Positions 29,443 to 37,238 of a stretch of 64,000 bases of DNA are shown in pieces. Under the pieces are notes generated by a model. That model was not told the origin of the DNA and searched no databases. It was given only the letters and a program-made list of their open reading frames with translations. A program made the translations under genes and the position numbers. This DNA comes from Micrococcales bacterium. Its GTDB lineage: Bacteria; Actinomycetota; Actinomycetes; S36-B12; UBA10799. Location: the NCBI GenBank assembly GCA_016719135.1, contig JADKAV010000028.1, positions 1-64,000 on the forward strand. Direction: 5' to 3'. Numbering within the stretch: position 1 is the stretch's first letter; the number at the start of each line of letters is the position of its first letter.

Positions 29443-29468
29443 AGGCCTGTGGATCAGCCCCTGCAGGC
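29443..29468 (+). terminator. Possible hairpin after the sigma factor gene
   Basis: GGCCTG and CAGGCC flank about 14 bases just past the sigma factor stop (roughly 29443-29468). It is short and lacks a T-run, so it may be a weak U-less terminator or chance. Confidence 0.3.
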
Positions 29469-29569
29469 CGGTCCATCCGATCGGCGCAGCGGCCCGCTGA
29501 GGCCTGGCATGAGCCCATCTAGGCTAGAAGCGAGGGGGTGGGCAGGATGTCGCGGCGTCGGTCACGATC

Positions 29570-30256
29570 ATGACTCCGGTCTTCGCCTTCCTGCTTGCTT
29601 CGGCGGCAGCGTCGACGACGATGCTGGGTGCCTTGATCGCCACCAGCGGCCGACCGTGGCCGGCCAGAGTGTTCGGCGTGACGTTGCTGCTGGTGGCCGG
29701 GGCCATGGTGCTGATCAGCGTGCTGGAACTCTTCCCGGCCGCTGTCGACGCCGGGCTGTCGGTGGCCCGGGTGGCAGGGCTGGCGTTGATCGGCGCGCTC
29801 ATCGTTGTCGGCATGCAGATCCTGGCCAGGCGTTTGCGCCCGGACGGCAGCCGCCTGGCCATGAGCGCTTCGCTCATTGCCGTGGCGATCGGCCTGCACA
29901 ACATCCCCGAAGGGGCAGTGACCGCGGCCACCGCCATGTTGTCCGTCGAGGCGGGCCTCGTGACGGCCACCGCACTGGCCTTGCACAACGTGCCGGAGGG
30001 TATCGCTGTGGCCGCACCGGTGATGGCTGCCGGAGGTGGGCGTGCACGGGCCTACTGGTTCACGTTCATCGCGACCGCCGGGGAAATCGCCGGCGCCCTG
30101 ATGGTGTTGGCTTTCGCCGAAGCCTTCACCGAGGTCCGTATTGCCGGACTGCTTGCGGTGGTGGGCGGAATCATGGTGACGCTGAGTCTGCTGGAGATCG
30201 CACCGGCGGGAATCGGGCTCTGGCGCCAGGAGGCACGGGTACAGCGGCAGGCCTGA
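29570..30256 (+). CDS. ZIP family metal transporter
   Basis: A 228-residue membrane protein with about seven or eight hydrophobic helices. Two successive ZIP signature motifs, GLHNIPEGAVTA (helix 4) and ALHNVPEGIAVAAP (helix 5), supply the His/Glu ligands of the transport site for Zn2+, Fe2+ or similar cations; the family resembles ZupT. There is no long His-rich loop. ATG 29570 is taken as start. Its last 86 bases overlap, tail to tail, the convergent M23 gene, so one of the two 3' ends may be shorter in reality. Confidence 0.85.
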   Translation: MTPVFAFLLASAAASTTMLGALIATSGRPWPARVFGVTLLLVAGAMVLISVLELFPAAVDAGLSVARVAGLALIGALIVVGMQILARRLRPDGSRLAMSASLIAVAIGLHNIPEGAVTAATAMLSVEAGLVTATALALHNVPEGIAVAAPVMAAGGGRARAYWFTFIATAGEIAGALMVLAFAEAFTEVRIAGLLAVVGGIMVTLSLLEIAPAGIGLWRQEARVQRQA

Positions 30257-30722
30257 ACGCCAGGGCCGACAGCGGTTTCAGAACCGGGCGGGGGCGTGGC
30301 AGGAAGGACAGCGGATCGACGTACTGGCCATCGACCTTCGCACCCCAGTGCAGGCAGCGGCCGTCGCAATGGCCTCCGGTCTCGACCCGGCCGAGCACCT
30401 GACCAGGCTGCAGTCGTTGCCCCACAGTGACCCGGGCACGCACCGGTTCGAACGTGAAGCGGACGACCCCGGACTTGAGTACGAGCACAGGGCGCGCAGC
30501 GATCCGGTCTGCGAACACGATCCGGCCGGGCCGGGGTGCGACCACCGCCTGCCCGCGACGGGCCTCGAGGTCGACGCCGCGGTGTGCCGGCAGCCAGTTG
30601 TGCGGCGCCGGCGCGAACGGCCGGACGACAACCAGCGGGGATACCGGCGGCGCCGGCGGGAGGGCGAACATCGTCATGAACTCATTGACACTCAGCTGAC
30701 GGTCGCTGTGAACCGTCCTCAC
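30171..30722 (-). CDS. M23 (LytM-like) peptidase family protein, degenerate site
   Basis: A 183-residue protein with a LytM/M23 fold: HRGVDLEARRGQAVVAP supplies the HxxxD motif, and CLHWGAKVDGQYVDPLSFL the C-terminal strand. In catalytic M23 enzymes the last motif is HxH; here it is CLH, so the zinc site is incomplete, as in the actinobacterial subfamily always found beside rpsB. It may be a non-catalytic murein-binding or hydrolase-activator protein. There is no obvious signal peptide from ATG 30722 (ATG near 30677 is an alternative). It is divergent from rpsB. Confidence 0.75.
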   Translation of the reverse strand: MRTVHSDRQLSVNEFMTMFALPPAPPVSPLVVVRPFAPAPHNWLPAHRGVDLEARRGQAVVAPRPGRIVFADRIAARPVLVLKSGVVRFTFEPVRARVTVGQRLQPGQVLGRVETGGHCDGRCLHWGAKVDGQYVDPLSFLPRPRPVLKPLSALAFRPAAVPVPPGARARFPPVRSPADSASP

Positions 30723-30982
30723 GGAATCTGTGAATACCGGGCGTCGCTATCCACAGGTGGCCCGTTACCATAGGGAACATCGTCTGGCCGATCCGGCGTG
30801 CCCCAGGGTAGGTTCGGCACAGGTCAGGCGAAATTCGCACACCGAGTGCCGCGCTGTACCCACTGCGCGGTCTCCTGAGTCCAGTCCTCACCAGGTCAGC
30901 ACAGGAGTCGGTGTCAGGGTGCCGATCGCCGATTGGCACATCTAACTGGACAAGTGCCGTACGCGGCACGAAAGGAAATCCC

Positions 30983-31969
30983 ATGGCAGTTGTGACCATG
31001 CGCCAGATGCTGGAGTCCGGCGTCCACTTCGGACACCAGACCCGCCGCTGGAACCCCAAGATGAAGCGGTTCATCCTCACCGACCGCAACGGCATCTACA
31101 TCATCGACCTGAATCAGGCACTCGGATATCTCGACAACGCCTTCGAGTTCGTCAAGCAGACCGTTTCGCACGGCGGCACGATCCTGTTCATCGGCACGAA
31201 GAAGCAGGCCCAGGAAGCTGTCGCCACGCAGGCGCAGCGGGTTGGAATGCCCTACGTCAACGAGCGCTGGCTCGGTGGCATGCTGACCAACTTCCAGACG
31301 GTGCACCAGCGCCTGCAGCGCCTCAAGGAACTCGAGGAGATCGACTTCGACGACGTGGCGGCCAGTGGCATGACCAAGCGGGAACTGCTCGGCCTTCGCC
31401 GCGAGCGCGACAAGCTTGAGCGGGTCCTAGGTGGTATCCGCTTCATGAGCAAGATCCCGAGTGCGGTCTGGATCGTCGACACGAACAAGGAGCACATCGC
31501 GGTCGCCGAGGCGCGCAAGCTCGGCATCCCGATCGTCGCGATCCTGGACACCAACTGCGACCCCGATGTGGTCGACTACCCGATCCCCGGCAACGACGAC
31601 GCGATTCGTGCCGTCGGACTGCTGACCCGGGTCATCGCCGATGCCGTGGCAGAGGGCAAGATGGCCCGCGCCGGGGCAGGCGACGAGACTGCCGAAGAGA
31701 TGCCGCAGTGGGAACGCGACCTGCTGGAGCCGGACGGAAGCCGCCGAGCCGAAGCCGGGGCTGGACGCAGCCGAAGCCAGGAAGCCGCCGAAGCCGCACC
31801 TGCGGCCGAAGCAGCACCAACCCCCGAGCAGGTCGAGCCAACTGAAGCCACCGGTGTGGACGTGCCCGAGGTGCCGGTCGCCCAGACCGGAGAGGCCCCC
31901 ACGCCCGAGCAGGTCGAGCCCGTTGAGGCGACGACCCCCGAGCCCACCACCAATGAGGAGAACAACTGA
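30983..31969 (+). CDS. rpsB: 30S ribosomal protein S2 with acidic C-terminal extension
   Basis: S2 of 328 residues from ATG 30983 (AAAGGAAA upstream). The core is canonical: MRQMLESGVHFGHQTRRWNP, GTKKQAQEAV, NERWLGGMLTNF and DTNCDPDVVDYPIPGNDDA. After about residue 245 comes a Glu/Pro/Ala-rich tail of some 80 residues in which PTPEQVEP occurs twice. Such tails are common in actinobacterial S2. About 260 bp separates it from the divergent M23 gene, room for a promoter and leader. Its TGA overlaps the tsf ATG. Confidence 0.96.
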   Translation: MAVVTMRQMLESGVHFGHQTRRWNPKMKRFILTDRNGIYIIDLNQALGYLDNAFEFVKQTVSHGGTILFIGTKKQAQEAVATQAQRVGMPYVNERWLGGMLTNFQTVHQRLQRLKELEEIDFDDVAASGMTKRELLGLRRERDKLERVLGGIRFMSKIPSAVWIVDTNKEHIAVAEARKLGIPIVAILDTNCDPDVVDYPIPGNDDAIRAVGLLTRVIADAVAEGKMARAGAGDETAEEMPQWERDLLEPDGSRRAEAGAGRSRSQEAAEAAPAAEAAPTPEQVEPTEATGVDVPEVPVAQTGEAPTPEQVEPVEATTPEPTTNEENN

Positions 31970-32802
31970 TGGCTGTGAGTGCAGCTGACGTCAAACGCCT
32001 GCGCGAAATGACCGGCGCGGGAATGCTGGACTGCAAGAACGCCCTGACCGAGGCGGACGGCGACTTCGACAAGGCCGTCGAGATCCTGCGGGTCAAGGGT
32101 GCCAAGGGTGTCAACAAGCGTGCGGAGCGTACGGCCTCCAACGGGCTGGTGACCTCCTACCTCGAGGGCACCGGACACGGAGTCCTGCTCGAGCTGAACT
32201 GCGAGACCGACTTCGTGGCCAAGACCCCGGCCTTCCAGCAGATCGCTGCCGACGTGTCCGCGTTCGTCGCGGCCAAGAGGCCGTCGGATGTGACCGAGTT
32301 GCTCAGCCTGGAACTCGAGGCCGACAAGACCATCCAGCAGTTGCTGGACGAGGCCAACGCGAGCATGGGTGAGAAGATCGAGATCCGCCGCTTCGAGCGG
32401 TTCGGGGACGGCTTCGTCACCGTGTATCTGCACAAGCACGACCCGGCCCTTCCGCCGAGCGTGGGTGCGCTGGTCGAGCTCGACGGCGAGAACGAAGAGG
32501 TCGGCAAGAACGTCGCCCAGCACATCGCGGCGATGTCCCCGCTGTACCTGTCGCGCGAGGATGTCCCCGAGGATGTCGTCGCCAACGAGCGCCGCATCGC
32601 CGAGGAGACCGCCCGCGAAGAGGGCAAACCCGAGCAGGCGCTACCCAAGATCGTCGAGGGCCGCGTGAACGGGTTCTTCAAGGACGTGTGTCTGCTGGAG
32701 CAGCCATGGGTCCGCGACAACAAGAAGACCATCGGCGCGTACCTGAACGAGAACGGTGTGACCGTGACTCGGTTCGCGCGCTTCAAGGTCGGCCAGGGCT
32801 GA
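31969..32802 (+). CDS. tsf: Elongation factor Ts
   Basis: Nucleotide exchange factor for EF-Tu, 277 residues. The UBA-like N-terminus VKRLREMTGAGMLDCKNALTEA and the exchange motif LELNCETDFVAK (Asp-Phe inserted at the EF-Tu GTP site) are present, followed by the two core subdomains and the terminal LNENGVTVTRFARFKVGQG. TGATG overlap with rpsB; five bases before pyrH. Confidence 0.96.
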   Translation: MAVSAADVKRLREMTGAGMLDCKNALTEADGDFDKAVEILRVKGAKGVNKRAERTASNGLVTSYLEGTGHGVLLELNCETDFVAKTPAFQQIAADVSAFVAAKRPSDVTELLSLELEADKTIQQLLDEANASMGEKIEIRRFERFGDGFVTVYLHKHDPALPPSVGALVELDGENEEVGKNVAQHIAAMSPLYLSREDVPEDVVANERRIAEETAREEGKPEQALPKIVEGRVNGFFKDVCLLEQPWVRDNKKTIGAYLNENGVTVTRFARFKVGQG

Positions 32803-32806
32803 CACG

Positions 32807-33541
32807 ATGCAGCGTTGGGAGTCGGCACCTGCAACAGGCTGGAATCGTGTCCTTCTGAAACTGTCCGGGGAGGCGTTCTCGGGCGGTACCGGCCTAGGTG
32901 TCGATCCCGACGTCGTCGCATCGATCGCGCAGCAGATCGCCGAAGTGGTCTCGGACGGTCGGGAGGTGGCTGTCGTGATCGGTGGCGGCAACTACTTCCG
33001 CGGCGCGCAACTGTCCGAGCACGGTATGGACCGGGCCCGCGCCGACTACATGGGCATGCTGGGCACGGTCATGAACTGTCTGGCCCTGCAGGACTTCTTG
33101 GAGAAAGCCGGCGTCGAGACCCGGGTTCAGACAGCCATCGCCATGGGGCAGGTCGCTGAACCCTACGTCCCGCGTCGCGCCATCCGGCACCTGCAGAAGG
33201 GCCGCGTTGTGATCTTCGGCGCGGGCCTGGGGGTGCCGTACTTCTCCACGGACTCCTGTGCAGCCCAACGGGCATTGGAGATTGGTTGCCAAGTGGTGCT
33301 GATGGGCAAGAGCGGGGTGGATGGCGTCTACGACGCGGACCCGCGCACGACACCTGCGGCCACGAAGTACGACCGTCTGACCCACTCCATGGTTCTCGCG
33401 CAGGATCTCAAGGTGGCCGATGGAACCGCGATCAGTCTGTGCCGTGACAACGGGCTTCCGCTGATCGTTTTCGACCTCATCGCGCCGGGGAACATCCGGC
33501 GGGCCGCGGCCGGCCTGCAGGTCGGCACCCTCGTCGCGTGA
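32807..33541 (+). CDS. pyrH: Uridylate kinase
   Basis: UMP kinase of the amino-acid-kinase fold, 244 residues: VLLKLSGEAFSGG (phosphate loop), VVIGGGNYFRGAQL, MGMLGTVMNCLALQD, and YFSTDSCAAQRALEIG. It makes UDP for pyrimidine synthesis. In most Actinobacteria frr follows within a few bases; here frr is 6.2 kb away, and the feo block begins straight after the stop. Confidence 0.95.
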   Translation: MQRWESAPATGWNRVLLKLSGEAFSGGTGLGVDPDVVASIAQQIAEVVSDGREVAVVIGGGNYFRGAQLSEHGMDRARADYMGMLGTVMNCLALQDFLEKAGVETRVQTAIAMGQVAEPYVPRRAIRHLQKGRVVIFGAGLGVPYFSTDSCAAQRALEIGCQVVLMGKSGVDGVYDADPRTTPAATKYDRLTHSMVLAQDLKVADGTAISLCRDNGLPLIVFDLIAPGNIRRAAAGLQVGTLVA

Positions 33542-33554
33542 TTTGCCTCACAAG

Positions 33555-33591
33555 TAAGGGTCGCCTTACCCGAACCTGGTAACGTAGGAGG
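33555..33591 (+). promoter_or_regulatory. DtxR/IdeR-like iron box and leaderless feoA promoter
   Basis: The inverted repeat GTAAGG-GTCG-CCTTAC (33554-33569) fits the DtxR/IdeR operator: TnAGGnTnGnCTnACC of the consensus is kept, 12 of 19 positions. TAACGT at 33580-33585 fits a TAnnnT -10 element, and only six bases separate it from the feoA GTG, the spacing of leaderless actinobacterial transcripts. The box then covers the -35 region, as expected for iron-dependent repression. The motif match is seen; repression is inferred. Confidence 0.6.
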
Positions 33592-33819
33592 GTGGGAAAC
33601 ACACTCGGTCAGCTCGCGGGAGCAGGCACAGTGACCGAGGTGGAAGGCACCCCGTCGATGAAACGACGTCTTGCTGAGATGGGTATCCGCACCGGATCCC
33701 ATGTGCGGGTGCTGTACCGCACGACCGGCGGTGGCCGGGTCGTTTCCGTCGGTGGCGCTCGCGTCGCCCTCGATTCAGGGCTGGCGGCCGCGATCGGTAT
33801 CGAGCACCGTGACGACTAA
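33592..33819 (+). CDS. feoA: Ferrous iron transport protein A
   Basis: A 75-residue SH3-like FeoA: MKRRLAEMGIRTGSHVRVLYR and GGRVVSVGGARVALDSGLAAAI are the family core. FeoA binds or stabilises FeoB. AGGAGG sits directly against the GTG at 33592, too close for normal Shine-Dalgarno use, so initiation may be leaderless; GTG 33631 would cut into the domain. It overlaps feoB by 11 nt. Confidence 0.9.
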   Translation: MGNTLGQLAGAGTVTEVEGTPSMKRRLAEMGIRTGSHVRVLYRTTGGGRVVSVGGARVALDSGLAAAIGIEHRDD

Positions 33820-35818
33820 TTCCTCCGCATCGAATTTCGCATCCTGCCACTCCGACGCGGCAGGGCCACTGGCCGCTAGCGGTGCGCCCGTGGTGGCACT
33901 CGTCGGCGCACCCAACGTCGGAAAGTCGACGCTGTTCAACAGCCTCACGGGTGCCCGCCGACAGGTCGGCAACTGGCCGGGCACCACAGTCGAGGTCGGC
34001 CGTGCGCGCTGGTCGGTGCCACTGCGTGAACGCACAGCTGTCCCAGACCTCGCCGGGGCCGGATCGTGGGACGAACCGGGATCCGAGGTCGCGCTGCTCG
34101 ACTTGCCGGGCGCCTACAGCCTGGATGCGATTTCCCCGGACGAGCAGTTCACGCGCACGCTGCTGATGCCACCGGACGAGGCCGACCGTCCCGACCTGAT
34201 CGTCGTCGTCGCGGACGCCTCCCGACTGGCCCGCTCGTTGTATTTGGTGTCCCAGGTCAGGGAGTCCGAGGGCCGGGTCGTCGTCGCACTGACCATGTCG
34301 GATGTGGCGGCACGCCGGGAGATCGAAGTCGACGTGGAGGAACTGCACCGCCGGCTCGGAGCGCCGGTGGTACGTGTCGACCCACGTCACGGGATCGGTG
34401 ACGCGGATCTTGCCCGAGCTGTCGCCCAGTCCCTGGGACGCCCGCCGCTGCCCGCCCGGCCGCGACCCGATCTCGCCGGTGACGAGTTGGCCTCAGCCGA
34501 TGAACGCTTCGCGTGGATACAGGACGCCATCGATGCGGCCACCGTGAGTCCGCAAGCCGAACCACGGACCTGGTCCGACCGGATCGACCGCTGGGTCACC
34601 GCGCCCTGGCTGGGACCGATCATCTTCCTGGCTGTCATGTGGGTGGTGTTCCAGCTCACCACGACCGCCGCCGCACCCCTGCAGGACGGGCTCGACGCGC
34701 TGTTCTCCGGCCCGGTGAGTACGGCGGCCGTCGCGGTCTTGAGCGCGATCGGACTCGGTGGTTCCTGGGTCGAGAGCTTCGTGGTCGATGGGCTGATCGC
34801 CGGTGTCGGCATGCTGCTCACGTTCGTGCCACTGATGGCGATCATGTTCGCGCTGCTCGCGCTGCTCGAGGATTCCGGCTACATGGCCAGAGCGGCGGTG
34901 GTCACCGACCGGACGATGCGGATGATCGGCCTGCCCGGACGCGCCTTCCTGCCGCTGATCGTGGGCTTCGGCTGCAACGTCCCGGCCATCAGCGCGACCC
35001 GGGTACTTCCCGATTCGCGGCACCGGATCCTCACCGCGCTGCTGGTGCCGTTCACCTCGTGTTCGGCGCGGCTGGCCGTCTACGTGATGCTTGCGGCGAC
35101 CTTCTTCCCGAACAGCGCCGGCAACGTGGTGTTCGCGATGTACATGATCTCGATCCTGTTCGTGGTCGTCGTGGGCCTTGCGCTGAAGAAGACGTTGTGG
35201 CGGACCATGGGTCGCGATCCGCTGCTGCTGGATCTACCCGCCTACCAACCGCCCCACCTTAGAATCCTGGGCATCGTGACCTGGGGCCGGCTGAAGGGCT
35301 TCTTGCGCACCGCGTCCGGGATCATCGTCGCCACGGTGGCGGCCGTCTGGCTGCTGCAGTCGATCCCCGTCGGGGGGCAAGGTTCGTTCGCCGACGTGCC
35401 GGTCAGTGACAGTGCTTACGCCGCAGCCGCGCAGACGGTCACGCCCGTGTTTGCGCCGGCCGGCTTCGGCAACTGGGAGGCGGTGGGTGCGCTCGCGGTG
35501 GGTTTTGTGGCCAAAGAGGCGGTCATCAGCTCCTGGTCGCAGACCTACGCCGTCGAGGAGCCCAGCGAGCTGGATGCACCCGGCGCGCTGGGAGACGCCG
35601 TGCGCGAGGACTTCGCGCAGTCGTCTGGCGGACACACCACCGCTGCGGTCTGGGCGTTCATGATCTTCCTGCTGGCATACACCCCCTGCGTGGCGACCCT
35701 CGCGACGCAATGGCGCGAGATCGGACGCAAGTGGACGCTGTTCGGCGTCGGGGTCCAGCTGTCCGTTGCATGGGTGGCCGCGGTGGCCGTGTTCCAGGTG
35801 GGGAGGTTGCTCTCATGA
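33809..35818 (+). CDS. feoB: Ferrous iron transport protein B
   Basis: Fe2+ transporter with a cytoplasmic G domain and a polytopic membrane domain, 669 residues from GTG 33809. G1 is GAPNVGKST, G2 region GNWPGTTVE, G3 DLPGAYSL; G4 appears as TMSD rather than the common N(M/L)xD, a point to note. After the helical GDI-like spacer (residues about 190-260) come around ten to twelve membrane helices with the conserved GFGCNVPAI and SCSARL motifs (Cys/Ser pore region). The ATGA overlap with the next gene couples it to FeoC. Confidence 0.93.
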   Translation: MTTNSSASNFASCHSDAAGPLAASGAPVVALVGAPNVGKSTLFNSLTGARRQVGNWPGTTVEVGRARWSVPLRERTAVPDLAGAGSWDEPGSEVALLDLPGAYSLDAISPDEQFTRTLLMPPDEADRPDLIVVVADASRLARSLYLVSQVRESEGRVVVALTMSDVAARREIEVDVEELHRRLGAPVVRVDPRHGIGDADLARAVAQSLGRPPLPARPRPDLAGDELASADERFAWIQDAIDAATVSPQAEPRTWSDRIDRWVTAPWLGPIIFLAVMWVVFQLTTTAAAPLQDGLDALFSGPVSTAAVAVLSAIGLGGSWVESFVVDGLIAGVGMLLTFVPLMAIMFALLALLEDSGYMARAAVVTDRTMRMIGLPGRAFLPLIVGFGCNVPAISATRVLPDSRHRILTALLVPFTSCSARLAVYVMLAATFFPNSAGNVVFAMYMISILFVVVVGLALKKTLWRTMGRDPLLLDLPAYQPPHLRILGIVTWGRLKGFLRTASGIIVATVAAVWLLQSIPVGGQGSFADVPVSDSAYAAAAQTVTPVFAPAGFGNWEAVGALAVGFVAKEAVISSWSQTYAVEEPSELDAPGALGDAVREDFAQSSGGHTTAAVWAFMIFLLAYTPCVATLATQWREIGRKWTLFGVGVQLSVAWVAAVAVFQVGRLLS

Positions 35819-36087
35819 GTGCCGGACCACTGAGGCTTGTGCTTGAGGCCGTGCAGGCCGGGTCGCTGACCAGCAACGAGATCCACCGGAGCACGGGTCT
35901 GTCGATGGACATGATCCGCACGTCGCTGGATCAACTCGTCCGCATGGGTTACCTGTCGGCGGAGGCGATGGCCACCGCGTGCCCACCGAGCGGTTGTGGC
36001 AGTTGCGGCAGTGCTTCGGCGCAAACGGGAACCTGTTCGACGGGCCCGGTACTGCTCGGTCTTTCCCTGACCCGGCGGGCTAGCTGA
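35815..36087 (+). CDS. feoC: FeoC-like winged-helix protein
   Basis: A 90-residue protein translationally coupled to feoB (ATGA). The first 50 residues form a winged helix (LTSNEIHRSTGLSMDMIRTSL, then LVRMGYLSAE). A cysteine cluster follows: ACPPSGCGSCGSASAQTGTC, spaced Cx4Cx2Cx9C, close to the Fe-S-binding Cx4Cx2C-type cluster of enterobacterial FeoC. It probably regulates FeoB stability or feo expression in response to iron or oxygen. The assignment rests on position, fold and cysteines. Confidence 0.7.
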   Translation: MSAGPLRLVLEAVQAGSLTSNEIHRSTGLSMDMIRTSLDQLVRMGYLSAEAMATACPPSGCGSCGSASAQTGTCSTGPVLLGLSLTRRAS

Positions 36088-36136
36088 GCTCCACCGGTGA
36101 CGGAGCTGTGAGTCTCATTGAGTACACAGTTCGCGG

Positions 36137-37216
36137 CTACCAGAGCACGTCCTGGTTCTCCACGACGCCTGGCATGCCGTCGACCTCAAGGGTCTGTCCG
36201 GCGACCTTGACGCTTCCGCGGAACTCGCCGACCGGTTGCAGGAAGTGGCTGCGGACCAACCCCAGGTTCAAAGACTCCCGGTGAACGCCGATCGGCGTGA
36301 ACTCGAGATCCACGGCAGCGTCAGAGGTCGTGATGTGCCACGCCTTCTCCGGCGCCGCCGGGTCGTAGCTGATCTGCGCGTCGGGGTCGATGGCGTGCAG
36401 CGTTCCGTCCAACCACACGGAGTTCTCCCGGGCGCGGGCCTGCAGACCCGAGAAATCAGCGGAGAGGTTGAGCCCGAACAGGCGATCGTCGGCCAGATGG
36501 CCTGTGAGGTACGCCCATCGCCACTGGGTGTGGCGGGGGAGGAAACCACTGGTGTAGTCGAAACCACCGACCGCGTCGGCGAAATCGAAGGCGTGCAGCA
36601 GTCCGGCATGGCGGATCACGACGCGGCCGTTGACCGGTAACGCGGCGTTCTTACCGGTGGTGGACACCGCAGGCGGATCCGTGTCGAGGTCCGAGATGAC
36701 TGTCAGTGGGGGCTGAGCGGTGATGTCGAAGTGCAGATCGAGTTCAACCGCCGGCGCGCCGATCGCCGGGAGGCCGACCGGGGAGCCGATCTTGGCGCGC
36801 ACGGACAGGATGCCGTCGACCGTCTTCATCGACACGTCCGATCCGGGCATGCGGTAGCGGCTGCGGTGCCCCTCTCCGGGGTGCGCGTTGACGGAGACCA
36901 TCGGGCGGGTCCCGCCCGGACGGCTGATGTCGGCCAGCAGGTGCCCGGTACGCCGATCGGCCACGGTCAGAAAAGTGGTGCCAGTAGGTCCGGCATCGAC
37001 GATCGCGGCCGTGACCAGGATCTCCTCGTTCGCGGCGAACGTGTACATCCAGCGCTTGTGGCGAAGGAAGCCCGCTATCTGGCGTTGTCCTGGCAGGCCC
37101 TCGGCCCCGGGGGGTTGCAGAACGGGTGTCAGACCGACGTAGTCACCGAAGCGGGGACCGTCGGGGCCCATGACCTGCATGGGAGCGGTGTGCCGGATGG
37201 TCGTGGGTTCAGCCAT
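36137..37216 (-). CDS. DUF2804 family protein
   Basis: A 359-residue protein resembling DUF2804: FDYTSGFLPRHTQWRWAYLTGHLADD, FGLNLSADF and the C-terminal VDGMPGVVENQDVLW fit the family, whose members are beta-sandwich proteins of unknown function. No signal peptide or catalytic motif is apparent. It is transcribed against the feo genes and lies 22 bp downstream of tesB on the same strand, so the two may be one operon (lipid-related context is inference). Confidence 0.7.
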   Translation of the reverse strand: MAEPTTIRHTAPMQVMGPDGPRFGDYVGLTPVLQPPGAEGLPGQRQIAGFLRHKRWMYTFAANEEILVTAAIVDAGPTGTTFLTVADRRTGHLLADISRPGGTRPMVSVNAHPGEGHRSRYRMPGSDVSMKTVDGILSVRAKIGSPVGLPAIGAPAVELDLHFDITAQPPLTVISDLDTDPPAVSTTGKNAALPVNGRVVIRHAGLLHAFDFADAVGGFDYTSGFLPRHTQWRWAYLTGHLADDRLFGLNLSADFSGLQARARENSVWLDGTLHAIDPDAQISYDPAAPEKAWHITTSDAAVDLEFTPIGVHRESLNLGLVRSHFLQPVGEFRGSVKVAGQTLEVDGMPGVVENQDVLW

Positions 37217-37238
37217 GACTCAAACCTAGCCATGGCGT

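Noticed and set aside
29570..29986. Antisense frames of about 155 residues opposite the ZIP gene
   Set aside because: They lack any motif and the plus frame has two clear ZIP signatures.
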